10,741 nucleotides of DNA from an uncultured Christensenella sp. (GCA_910584035.1 CAJTZR010000066.1:1-10741); one strand, 5' to 3'. Positions 1-7,041 are shown, counted from the stretch's first letter. Program-made: numbers and translations. Notes: generated by a model not told the origin, from the letters alone.

Positions 1-361
1 TACTTTTAGAGTGTTGAATTATGTTAATACTTTTAATTTATTTAAGCCAAAAACTGACTTGTTTTGTTAAAACCATTGTGATATACTACTACAAGTAACA
101 ACCATACTAAGTAAATTTAATTTTCGTTAGAAATTTAAAATGCTATCTCAATACTCTCACTTTGCAAGCACTTATTGATTTAACAATTCAGTTATTTCGA
201 AAAGTATTACGCAAATTTAATAATGTCAACAAAACAACTTTTTTTATTGCTATAAGATAATTACCAACAATAACTATGCTTATTATAAATTATATAATGT
301 CAACTAATTGCAAATTTAACATTTAATACTTTATTCGCTTTGCCATTGTTAATTTTTACTT
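1..361. other. AT-rich non-coding stretch left of the membrane-protein gene
   Basis: No convincing reading frame, RNA gene or terminator was found. The right end (312-362) is a degenerate copy of the neighbouring gene's last 17 codons, listed separately. Two exact copies of an 11-mer that reads GTTGACATTAT on the minus strand lie at 220-230 and 294-304. Each contains a perfect TTGACA -35-like box, but neither has a good -10 at 16-18 bp. A 10-mer, GCAAATTTAA, also occurs twice (211-220 and 310-319). The stretch probably holds the 3' untranslated region of the gene at 362-2125 and perhaps the upstream region of a minus-strand gene beyond position 1. Confidence 0.5.
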
Positions 362-415
362 TTAAAATTTAACTTCCAATACTTCAGTTACTCTGTCATT
401 GTTAATTTTTACTTT
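312..415 (-). repeat. Tandem 51-bp imperfect repeat (period 53) duplicating the 3' end of the membrane-protein gene
   Basis: Positions 312-362 and 365-415 are head-to-tail copies matching at 42 of 51 bases, with a perfect 19-bp block (344-362 and 397-415). Copy 365-415 is the true last 17 sense codons of the gene, reading KVKINNDRVTEVLEVKF. Copy 312-362 lies past the stop and reads KVKINNGKANKVLNVKF without a stop in its own frame. The 53-bp offset is not a multiple of three, so the second copy is out of frame with the gene and untranslated. Of the nine differences only TTA/TTG is silent, as expected if the downstream copy is free of selection. Confidence 0.85.
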
Positions 416-2125
416 AACATTATCGCCTTTTTGCATTTCTGCATCCAACCATTTTTCTGCACCTGTAATCTTAGCTGATACGATATAGTACTTATCCTCA
501 ACTTTAATATACATTGAGGTTGTACCATCATACTCTAACTCTCTTATATAAGTACCAATCTTTTCTTCGCCACTTGGAACAACTGGCTTATCAATCACAT
601 CGCCTTTAATAGTTTCTGCATATCTTGCTTTTGCCTCATCTGGAGTATTGCCCGCAGCAAGTTTACTTGTATAGTCTTGAACATTAACAAAAGCATACAT
701 TTTGATATTACCCGCAGAATCTTTCAAAGCCATATAGAAAGTTGGAACACCTTGGAAATTTATCAATGCTGGGAATGATGCTTTATAACCAGCTGCTGCA
801 ACCTCTTGAATACCTTGAGCAGATTTCATTGCAGCTTGTTCTGTCGCACCAACCATATTATACATAGTAGTTTGCTTAGTTCTTAAATCTGACAAAACCA
901 TACCTACAATAGCATTATCGCCAGACTTTGCAGTTATACCAGTTGTGATATAAAATCTGTCATTATTGTAAACATAGTTGTAACCCGCTGTTGTATTATT
1001 AACTTCCTCTTTTGCAAACCAAGTATTAAAATATCCTTTTGAATACTCGCCCCAATAATTCAATTGTTTAAGTATCATATTATGAGATTGCACATTATCA
1101 ATCCATTCTGGCACTTTATCTAAAGCATAGCTTTTGCACTCACCAGTTGTAGCATTCATAACAAGCAAACCAGTTGCCTCATCACCACTTGTAATACCAA
1201 ATTTCTTTTTATAAATTACTTGAGTATAATAAGGAACACCATCATCATCTAGCTCAAAGCCAAGTTCATTCTCACGCAAAGCACCCATATTAGAAAAATA
1301 CATTTTTCTCTCTGCATCGTGCCATAAATATGCACCTGGAGTGTACTTTAATTTGTGAGTAGTTACAAGGTCCGCCCTTGCATTAGATTCTGCTTGTGTA
1401 GCATCAACCAAAACATAACCTGGTGAACCACCTTCTTTTGCGGAAGATGTCCATTGGAAAAAGCCTTTAGGCTCCAATGCACCAACCCAGTACAAACTAT
1501 TTTTGTAGTTGATTAAAGTATAGTCATTAACCTCAAACTGACTGGCATAACCACCACTACTTGTACCCAAAACTTTCTCGCCTAGTAAATCTGCAAAATA
1601 TTTATCAATAATTGCAACTTTCATATCGCCGTCATAAAAATCGTCAACCTCTTCAGTAAATTCCTTAAAAGGTTCTTCAGCAGTGCCAGACTTTGTTTCC
1701 ACACTAATCATTTGGTTATATGACTTTGCCATAAACATTGGTGTAGTGAAAATTGCCATACAAATGCACACAAGAGTTAAAACAAGTGCAATTCCTGCAG
1801 GGATTTTCCAACCCCAATGAACTTTCATAAACGCATCTTTTTTAGTATATCCATTTTTTATGTTACGCATTAAAAACACTACAAAAGGTATAGACCATAA
1901 TAAAAGCAGAATTATAATAAATGCTCTAAGTCCTATGTTGTAGATTGAAAAAGATATCAAACTAAAATATATTTGCCAAAAAATTAAAAAGGCAGTAAAT
2001 ACGCCTAAAATAATCATAGCTGTTTGGAATTTCATTTTTGACAACTTGCCAATAATTCCGTCAAGAGGGTTAACCCTGCGATGACCACGCTTGTTTGGCT
2101 CACCATTGTTATTTATATTTGCCAT
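362..2125 (-). CDS. Membrane-anchored protein with large extracytoplasmic domain, function unknown
   Basis: 587 residues. The N-terminus is basic (KRGHRR, residues 12-17). It is followed by three hydrophobic segments at about 34-58, 65-86 and 107-129. The positive-inside rule (basic N-terminus and basic 88-107 loop) puts residues from about 135 onward outside the cell. The outer region (135-510) is rich in aromatics and glycine with many short beta-like stretches, including a FELDDDGVPYY stretch at 290-300 and VGATEQAAM at 425-433. A proline-containing linker near 513-520 leads to a small C-terminal unit (about 523-587) that looks beta-rich and could be an OB-like or barrel fold; this is inference. 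No catalytic motif, lipobox or sortase signal is visible. The ATG at 2125 has an AAGGAG site 7 nt upstream and a near-consensus promoter. The gene stands alone and its neighbours give no functional clue. I do not recognise the family. Confidence 0.9.
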   Translation of the reverse strand: MANINNNGEPNKRGHRRVNPLDGIIGKLSKMKFQTAMIILGVFTAFLIFWQIYFSLISFSIYNIGLRAFIIILLLLWSIPFVVFLMRNIKNGYTKKDAFMKVHWGWKIPAGIALVLTLVCICMAIFTTPMFMAKSYNQMISVETKSGTAEEPFKEFTEEVDDFYDGDMKVAIIDKYFADLLGEKVLGTSSGGYASQFEVNDYTLINYKNSLYWVGALEPKGFFQWTSSAKEGGSPGYVLVDATQAESNARADLVTTHKLKYTPGAYLWHDAERKMYFSNMGALRENELGFELDDDGVPYYTQVIYKKKFGITSGDEATGLLVMNATTGECKSYALDKVPEWIDNVQSHNMILKQLNYWGEYSKGYFNTWFAKEEVNNTTAGYNYVYNNDRFYITTGITAKSGDNAIVGMVLSDLRTKQTTMYNMVGATEQAAMKSAQGIQEVAAAGYKASFPALINFQGVPTFYMALKDSAGNIKMYAFVNVQDYTSKLAAGNTPDEAKARYAETIKGDVIDKPVVPSGEEKIGTYIRELEYDGTTSMYIKVEDKYYIVSAKITGAEKWLDAEMQKGDNVKVKINNDRVTEVLEVKF

Positions 2126-2165
2126 AATATTCTCCTTATTTACAATCGTTAATTATAACTTTATT

Positions 2166-2194
2166 ATTATAACTTATTTTAATAAAATAGTCAA
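2166..2194 (-). promoter_or_regulatory. Sigma-A type promoter of the membrane-protein gene
   Basis: On the minus strand, -35 TTGACT (2189-2194) and -10 TATAAT (2166-2171) are separated by exactly 17 bp. This is 11 of 12 consensus bases. Transcription would start near 2159, giving a leader of about 34 nt that ends in the AAGGAG site before the ATG at 2125. It suggests strong, constitutive expression as a single-gene unit. Confidence 0.8.
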
Positions 2195-2402
2195 CCTTAC
2201 ATAGTGATAAATAAATTTTAGAAAAACTCTAAAAATTGCGAATAAAGTAAATTTTAACAAAAAAAAATTATTTATCATTATTTTTAATATAATTTTTACA
2301 TTAAAATAGCGTTACCAGCATTTTGTAATAAAAGTATTCAAATAGCATTACTTGCTGTTTTATACAAGTTATGCAAAATATATATGTACTGCTTACAAAA
2401 AT

Positions 2403-2426
2403 CCCCCACAAAATTTATTTGTGGGG
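2403..2426 (-). terminator. Intrinsic terminator of the trmB-hydE-hydG-hydF operon
   Basis: CCCCACAAA (2404-2412) pairs perfectly with TTTGTGGGG (2418-2426) across a 5-nt loop, a 9-bp stem. Read on the minus strand the stem is followed by GATTTTTG, a short U-tract. There is none on the plus-strand side, so it acts on minus-strand transcription. It lies about 48 nt past the hydF stop codon. Confidence 0.85.
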
Positions 2427-2473
2427 AGAATGGATAGTTTAATATAGATAAAACTAATGCTACAATGCAAAAA

Positions 2474-3604
2474 TCAATAAACGATTTTGTCCAAAATGCC
2501 CTTAATTTTTGCAATGATAATTCCATAATTGGTAATTGGTACATTGTATTTATTACTGCTATTAATGCGTGACATCATAAATTCCCTATTTTGCACGCAA
2601 CCACCACAATGGACAACCAATTTATAATCATTCCAATTTATAGGCACATCCTTACCTCTTAAAATTTCAAAAACAATTTCCTTTCCAGTATATTTTCTTA
2701 TTAAATTAGGAATTAACACACTACCTATGTCTTTATGTGACAAAGTATGACTACAAGCTTCCATAATAAGTACTTTATCACCATTTTGTAATTTCTCTAA
2801 ACTATTAGCACCTTTAACAAAAGTTTCAATGTCACCATTTCGCTTTGCAAACAAAAGTGAAAAACTAGTTATTGGTATGCTTTGCCCAACAACATTATAC
2901 ACCATTTCAAAAACACTAGAATCGGTTATTACTAAATTTATATTATCTTTATACTTATTAAATATATCAGCAAAATTGTCTTTATCAGTTGCTATCGCAG
3001 TACTGCCTTTTTGAATAATTTCCTTAATCACAACAGATTGAGGCAAAATCAATCTATCTGTTGGAGCTTCCTCGTCTTGCGGAACACATAACAAAATAGT
3101 TTGACCTTCTTTTATCAAACCATCAAGCAAATTACTTGACATATTCCCCACAATGTTTTTTATTTTATTAACCAAAAAATCAATATGTGACAAATTAGCT
3201 ACATTTATAACTAATTCATCGTCATTATAGGATACACTTTCACAATCAAAAACATTATGACAAACAATAAACTTTTTACCACAACTTTTACATTTGTTTA
3301 TCCAAGCTTGTTCCATACTATCAACAAGCCCACCACATACAAGAATAGCAATATCACAAATGTCAAAAACTTGACTGACTTTTGAAAGACGTTCGTTTGC
3401 AAGTTCGCTATTATCGTCAAAGCCAGCAGTGTCTACAAGTTGAACTTTGCCAATACCTTGAATCTCCGTCATTTTAAAAATGCTATCAGAAGTTGAACCT
3501 TTAACATTTGACACAATAGAGATATGCTCCCTAGCCAAGCTATTAACTAAAGTAGATTTACCACTATTTATTTTGCCAAAAACACCTATAACAATTTTAT
3601 TCAT
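2474..3604 (-). CDS. hydF: [FeFe]-hydrogenase maturation GTPase/scaffold HydF
   Basis: 376 residues. HydF is the GTPase scaffold that receives the 2Fe precursor made by HydG and HydE and hands it to apo-HydA. N-terminal GTPase domain: P-loop GKINSGKS (10-17), switch region GSTSD (36-40), DTAG (58-61). The dimerisation domain contains LILPQ (185-189). The C-terminal FeS domain has the family signature CxH (C284, H286), 45 residues, then HCGGC (H332, C333, C336), and ends with the conserved VPITNYG (355-361). The G4 position reads NVFD (117-120) instead of NKxD, so guanine recognition may be altered. Length is slightly below the usual 400 or so; the missing residues are at the N-terminus, which begins directly at the first strand of the GTPase. 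An in-frame TAA lies 10-12 nt upstream of the ATG, which fixes the start closely, yet no good Shine-Dalgarno precedes it. Last gene of the operon, 42 nt after hydG. Confidence 0.97.
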   Translation of the reverse strand: MNKIVIGVFGKINSGKSTLVNSLAREHISIVSNVKGSTSDSIFKMTEIQGIGKVQLVDTAGFDDNSELANERLSKVSQVFDICDIAILVCGGLVDSMEQAWINKCKSCGKKFIVCHNVFDCESVSYNDDELVINVANLSHIDFLVNKIKNIVGNMSSNLLDGLIKEGQTILLCVPQDEEAPTDRLILPQSVVIKEIIQKGSTAIATDKDNFADIFNKYKDNINLVITDSSVFEMVYNVVGQSIPITSFSLLFAKRNGDIETFVKGANSLEKLQNGDKVLIMEACSHTLSHKDIGSVLIPNLIRKYTGKEIVFEILRGKDVPINWNDYKLVVHCGGCVQNREFMMSRINSSNKYNVPITNYGIIIAKIKGILDKIVY

Positions 3605-3624
3605 AACACAAATTTACCAAAAAT

Positions 3625-3640
3625 ACCTATCAAAAATCGG
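3625..3640. repeat. 16-bp repeat, copy in the hydG-hydF gap
   Basis: The 16-mer reading CCGATTTTTGATAGGT on the minus (coding) strand occurs here and, exactly, at 6035-6050 in the trmB-hydE gap. Here it starts about 7 nt after the hydG stop and ends about 20 nt before the hydF ATG. A looser tandem echo follows it on the same strand: ATTTTTGATAGGT then ATTTTTGGTAAAT, 10 of 13 matching. The outer bases CCGAT/ATAGG form a weak imperfect inverted repeat. Confidence 0.7.
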
Positions 3641-3646
3641 GATTAA

Positions 3647-5062
3647 TTACAATCTAAAGTCTCTTGAGCCATTCTCTATACTTTTCAAATTAGCTCTAAC
3701 AATATCTTTAACTTTATCGCTAGAGATATTGTTTATTTCCTTTTCTATCATATCAAAACCAACTACTTTTGTTTGTTCACTTGCATAGTCATACAAGTAT
3801 TCTGCAAGTGTAAGCAAAGCATTAGGCTGACAAACATTTGCAATCGCACCACTTTTAACAAGTCGCATAAATCTATCACCAGTACGCCCCTCTCTGTAGC
3901 AAGCTGTACAAAAACTAGGTATGTATCCAAGCTTAAGCAACCAACAAACTACCTCGTCAAGAGTTCTATTATCAGCAATTTCAAATTGACTACTATCTCC
4001 ACATTCCTCGTTATCGGAATATCCGCCAACACTTGTCTTTGAACCACCACTTAGTTGTGTTACACCTACTTTTAATAATCTTTCACGAACTTTTATATCC
4101 TCTCTAGTAGATATAATCAAACCAGTATATGGAACTGCAATTCTAAGCACCGCAACCAACTTTTCAAACATATCGTCACTTAAACCATTATCAAAATCGT
4201 TTGTGTCAATATCGTCCGCTGGGCGTATACGTGGCAAACTTATAGTATGCGGTCCAACGCCAAAGCTGGCTTCCAAATGTTCCTTATGCATAAGTAAACC
4301 AACAAAATCATACTTGTAATTATCTAGACCAAATAATACACCTATACCCACATCGTCAATGCCACCTTGCATAGCTCTATCCATTGCCTCAGTATGATAA
4401 GCATAATCACTTTTAGGTCCTTGAGGGTGCAAGATTTTATAATTTTCTTTATGATAAGTTTCTTGAAACAAGATATATGTTCCAATTTTGGCATCTTTAA
4501 GTTTTCTATAGTTTTCCACGCTTGTAGCAGCAATATTAACATTAACTCGCCTAATTGCACCATTTTTATGGTTAATTGAATAAATAGTATTAATGCAATC
4601 TAAAATATACTCAATTGGGTTAATAGTAGGGTGTTCCCCTGCTTCAATAGCAAGTCTCTTGTGTCCCATATTTTGTAAAGCAATTACCTCTCTTTCCAAA
4701 CTTTCGCCTTGCAATTTTTTACGAGGTATACATTTGTTTTTTATATGATATGGACAATACAAGCAACTATTGACGCAGTAATTTGACAAGTACAAAGGTG
4801 CAAACATTACAATTCTATTGCCATAGAATTTTTGTTTTATTTCCATTGCCAGTTTAAATACTTTATTAATAATTTGCTTATCCTCACACTCTAAAAGTGT
4901 TATAGCTTCACGATGTGTAAGACCTTCAAATTTACTTGCTTTAACTATAATATCATTCAAATATTGTGTATTTTGTGCATTTTCCTTAGCGAATTCAAGA
5001 CTTTCCTTAATCTCACTATTAGATATAAATTCTTCCGCAATGCTACTATTTGTATTATACAT
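3647..5062 (-). CDS. hydG: [FeFe]-hydrogenase H-cluster radical SAM maturase HydG (tyrosine lyase)
   Basis: HydG is a radical SAM enzyme that cleaves tyrosine to p-cresol and dehydroglycine. The latter yields the CO and CN- ligands built onto iron as an Fe(CO)(CN) synthon. Using the ATG at 5062 the protein has 471 residues, the family's usual size. The radical SAM cluster motif is CVNSCLYC (C96, C100, C103). The C-terminal auxiliary-cluster motif is CTAC (C385, C388), 22 residues, then C411, within the hallmark CYREGRTGDRFM stretch. Both clusters therefore appear intact. The reading frame is open up to a TTG at 5083, but the ATG at 5062 has AAAGGAG 5 nt upstream while the TTG has no ribosome site, so the ATG is chosen. 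Starts 33 nt after hydE and is followed by hydF 42 nt on, so the three maturases are co-transcribed. Confidence 0.98.
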   Translation of the reverse strand: MYNTNSSIAEEFISNSEIKESLEFAKENAQNTQYLNDIIVKASKFEGLTHREAITLLECEDKQIINKVFKLAMEIKQKFYGNRIVMFAPLYLSNYCVNSCLYCPYHIKNKCIPRKKLQGESLEREVIALQNMGHKRLAIEAGEHPTINPIEYILDCINTIYSINHKNGAIRRVNVNIAATSVENYRKLKDAKIGTYILFQETYHKENYKILHPQGPKSDYAYHTEAMDRAMQGGIDDVGIGVLFGLDNYKYDFVGLLMHKEHLEASFGVGPHTISLPRIRPADDIDTNDFDNGLSDDMFEKLVAVLRIAVPYTGLIISTREDIKVRERLLKVGVTQLSGGSKTSVGGYSDNEECGDSSQFEIADNRTLDEVVCWLLKLGYIPSFCTACYREGRTGDRFMRLVKSGAIANVCQPNALLTLAEYLYDYASEQTKVVGFDMIEKEINNISSDKVKDIVRANLKSIENGSRDFRL

Positions 5063-5095
5063 AGCAACTCCTTTATTTGACAATATTCAAATTAA

Positions 5096-6031
5096 TTATA
5101 ATGGTTGTCTACCCATTTTAACAATATCACTTTCAAGCTGTTTCCTTGCACTTTCAAACTCCGCCAATTCTAATTTCTTTGGATAAATTTGATAATTTTT
5201 TGCAAGATTATGTGGTGTTATGTTTTGCATAATAACATTTGCACCACCATTAAACATTTGATACTTATCCCCAAACTCACCTAGCGATGTTGTAATAGGG
5301 ATATTGCAATTTGGTAGTAAAATTCTAGTTATCGCAACACATTTTTTTGTAAGTTCGGTATCGCCACAAGACATATCTGCAAGCGGTGTATATTTATGAG
5401 GAATAAACACTCCAATACCAACCATATCACAACTTAACTTTTGTATTAATTGCAAATTTTTAACAATAATTTCGTCTTTTTCATTTGGAAGTCCCACCAA
5501 AAAACCACTACCAAGTTCATACCCAAGTTCTCTAATTGCTTGCAAACATTCAAGTCTGCCATCAAGAGTATATCCATTATGCAACTTTTCATATAAAGTC
5601 TTATCTGCTGTTTCAAACTTTAATAGATATCTTTTTGCTCCAGCACTTTTTAGTAACTGCAATTGTTTATAATCAAGCTCGCCTAAACTTAACGTAATAG
5701 TCAAGCCATATTCACTTAACTTCGCCACACAGTCTGCAAGCTCATTAATATTGTAATGCTTACTTTCACCAGACTGCAAAACTATTGTTTTATATCCAAT
5801 ATCAAAAGCACGCTTGCCAAGAGTTGCTATTTCTGTTATATCCATAGCATATCTTTCAAGGTGATTGTTAGCAACGTTCAACCCACAATAAGCACAATTC
5901 CTATAGCATATATTTGATATTTCCAACAACGCTCTTATATGAATAATATCCCCAACATTATCCTTACGCACATTATCAGCAATACTGCAAAGTTCTTGTA
6001 AATTTTTATTTAATAAACTATTAATATCCAT
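5096..6031 (-). CDS. hydE: [FeFe]-hydrogenase H-cluster radical SAM maturase HydE
   Basis: 311 residues from the ATG at 6031. HydE is the radical SAM enzyme that acts on the HydG product during assembly of the 2Fe subcluster. It carries the CYRNCAYC cluster motif (C42, C46, C49), the conserved IVLQSGE (83-89), TLSLGE (113-118), RYLLKFET (134-141), LVGLPNE (178-184), DMVGIGVFIPH (202-212) and TRILLP (235-240). All match the HydE subfamily rather than biotin synthase. The C-terminal region (280-311) has no cysteines, so the second FeS cluster seen in Thermotoga HydE is absent, as in many HydE proteins. Both ends are shorter than in the Thermotoga protein (about 350 residues). The frame is open to a TTG at 6043 that lacks a ribosome site; the ATG at 6031 has ATAGG about 4 nt upstream and is preferred. 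Second gene of the operon, 48 nt after trmB. Confidence 0.97.
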   Translation of the reverse strand: MDINSLLNKNLQELCSIADNVRKDNVGDIIHIRALLEISNICYRNCAYCGLNVANNHLERYAMDITEIATLGKRAFDIGYKTIVLQSGESKHYNINELADCVAKLSEYGLTITLSLGELDYKQLQLLKSAGAKRYLLKFETADKTLYEKLHNGYTLDGRLECLQAIRELGYELGSGFLVGLPNEKDEIIVKNLQLIQKLSCDMVGIGVFIPHKYTPLADMSCGDTELTKKCVAITRILLPNCNIPITTSLGEFGDKYQMFNGGANVIMQNITPHNLAKNYQIYPKKLELAEFESARKQLESDIVKMGRQPL

Positions 6032-6034
6032 AAA

Positions 6035-6050
6035 ACCTATCAAAAATCGG
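6035..6050. repeat. 16-bp repeat, copy in the trmB-hydE gap
   Basis: Exact second copy of the 16-mer at 3625-3640 (coding-strand CCGATTTTTGATAGGT). Here it ends 3 nt before the hydE ATG, so its ATAGG doubles as the ribosome binding site of hydE. No third copy was seen in the window. Confidence 0.7.
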
Positions 6051-6079
6051 CACTATTTCACCAAATCTAGATTTTTCAC

Positions 6080-6760
6080 TCAATTGCCCTTATTCAATTT
6101 TGCTTGTAATCTATAGATTGGTTTGCCTATACCAGTAAAGTATTTTTCATATTCAGTCATAACCTCATTGTCAATTGAGCTATTATGCAAATCGCAAGTG
6201 ACATCATACAAGCCAAAGCCATTTTGAGACAATTGTTCTACTGAATACTCAAACATCAAAGGACTATCAGTCTTTTGAATAATATCTGCATCATCACATA
6301 AAATTTGTTTGTAAATTTTTAAAAATCTAGGATTTGTTAAACGTTGATTCGCATACTTTTTCTTTGGCCAAGGGCAAGAAAAATTAAGATAAAGCCTTGA
6401 GATACTTTTCTCTTTAATGTAATATGAAAGATTTGAGGCATCACTATTTAAAAATTTGACATTATTAAGTCCTAATTTAATCGCTTGTTCCATTGCACAA
6501 ATTAAAACATTGCCAACCTTTTCAATTGCCAAAAAATTAATTTCTGGATGCAAACTTGCCATTTGAGTAATAAAGCCACCTTTACCACAACCGACTTCCA
6601 AATGAATAGGATTGCTATTTCCAAATACCTTTTGCGTATCAATAAATTTATATCTATCTATTTCTTTTAATTTATAAAATTCACTTTTATCATTAATTAA
6701 AAGTATGTCACCACAATTTGACATTCGTTCCTCTAAATGTTTTTTCTTTCTAAGACGCAT
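6080..6760 (-). CDS. trmB: tRNA (guanine-N7-)-methyltransferase TrmB
   Basis: 226 residues. Uses S-adenosylmethionine to make m7G46 in the variable loop of tRNAs. Family features in order: start MRLRKKKH, the SAM-binding LEVGCGKGGF (54-63), the acidic IE at 79-80 ending beta-2, the signature LNFSCPWPKKKYANQRLT (125-142), QKTDSPLMFEYS (162-173), and the C-terminal TEYEKYF (202-208) and GKPIYRL (212-218). In the signature the usual NFSDPWPK has Cys at 129 in place of the Asp thought to take part in catalysis. The rest of the fold signature is intact. The ATG at 6760 has AAAGGA 8 nt upstream and gives the conserved MRLR start. An internal ATG at 6724 with AGAGGA just upstream would lose that segment. 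It heads the hyd operon, with no functional link to H2 metabolism that I know of. Confidence 0.95.
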   Translation of the reverse strand: MRLRKKKHLEERMSNCGDILLINDKSEFYKLKEIDRYKFIDTQKVFGNSNPIHLEVGCGKGGFITQMASLHPEINFLAIEKVGNVLICAMEQAIKLGLNNVKFLNSDASNLSYYIKEKSISRLYLNFSCPWPKKKYANQRLTNPRFLKIYKQILCDDADIIQKTDSPLMFEYSVEQLSQNGFGLYDVTCDLHNSSIDNEVMTEYEKYFTGIGKPIYRLQAKLNKGN

Positions 6761-6784
6761 ATTATTATTCCTTTAATAATTAAG

Positions 6785-6814
6785 ATTATATAATTTCAAG
6801 ATAAAATTTTGTAA
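6785..6814 (-). promoter_or_regulatory. Candidate proximal promoter of trmB-hydE-hydG-hydF
   Basis: Minus strand: perfect -10 TATAAT (6785-6790), 18-bp spacer, poor -35 TTACAA (6809-6814). It would start transcription near 6778, leaving a leader of about 18 nt that contains the AAAGGA site of trmB. The good -10 but weak -35 in AT-rich DNA makes this uncertain. Confidence 0.35.
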
Positions 6815-6945
6815 TTAATACAAATAGCTTGCGAATATTTGCTAAAACTTAAACGCCAAATTAACAGCAACAAATACACTATTCATTTCCAAATTACTAC
6901 AACTTAATTAATTGTATTCCTTTAGACACATTTGCTAATATAGTT

Positions 6946-6974
6946 ATTTTATCACAACAAGAGCAAAAAATCAA
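6946..6974 (-). promoter_or_regulatory. Candidate distal promoter of trmB-hydE-hydG-hydF
   Basis: Minus strand: -35 TTGATT (6969-6974), 17-bp spacer, -10 TAAAAT (6946-6951), preceded by the extended TGn element (TGA). Transcription would start near 6939. It is better balanced than the proximal candidate but leaves a long leader of about 180 nt. Confidence 0.5.
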
Positions 6975-7012
6975 TTGAGTAAAAGTAAATTGCATAAAAA
7001 GGCTAAAATATG

Positions 7013-7041
7013 TGGACACTTTATAAACTTTGTGTTACAAT
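7013..7041 (+). promoter_or_regulatory. Sigma-A type promoter of the D-2-hydroxyacid dehydrogenase gene
   Basis: -35 TGGACA (7013-7018), spacer of exactly 17 bp, -10 TACAAT (7036-7041), with an extended -10 TG at 7033-7034. Predicted start near 7048, giving a leader of about 26 nt that contains the TAAGGAA ribosome site before the ATG at 7074. Confidence 0.82.

Noticed and set aside
2305..2365. Apparent 36-bp-period repeat (AATAGCGTTAC and AATAGCATTAC) past the hyd terminator
   Set aside because: Only about 16 of 22 bases match and the similarity does not extend; at this base composition chance is enough.
2338..2544. Minus-strand 68-codon frame at the end of hydF
   Set aside because: It overlaps the hydF 3' end in another frame and runs straight through the operon terminator hairpin. 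It has no ribosome site and its content follows the AT bias.
3480..4042. Plus-strand frames opposite hydF and hydG
   Set aside because: They are mirror frames of well-supported genes on the minus strand, with no ribosome sites and no recognisable motifs.
5063..5083. Longer HydG N-terminus from a TTG at 5083
   Set aside because: No ribosome site precedes the TTG, while the ATG at 5062 has AAAGGAG at ideal spacing and gives the normal family length.
6032..6043. Longer HydE N-terminus from a TTG at 6043
   Set aside because: It adds only four residues, lacks a ribosome site, and the ATG at 6031 has ATAGG just upstream.
6840..6890. Possible 14-codon leader peptide (MNSVF start) in the trmB leader
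   Set aside because: It has a weak ribosome site, no run of regulatory codons, and no attenuator hairpin follows it.
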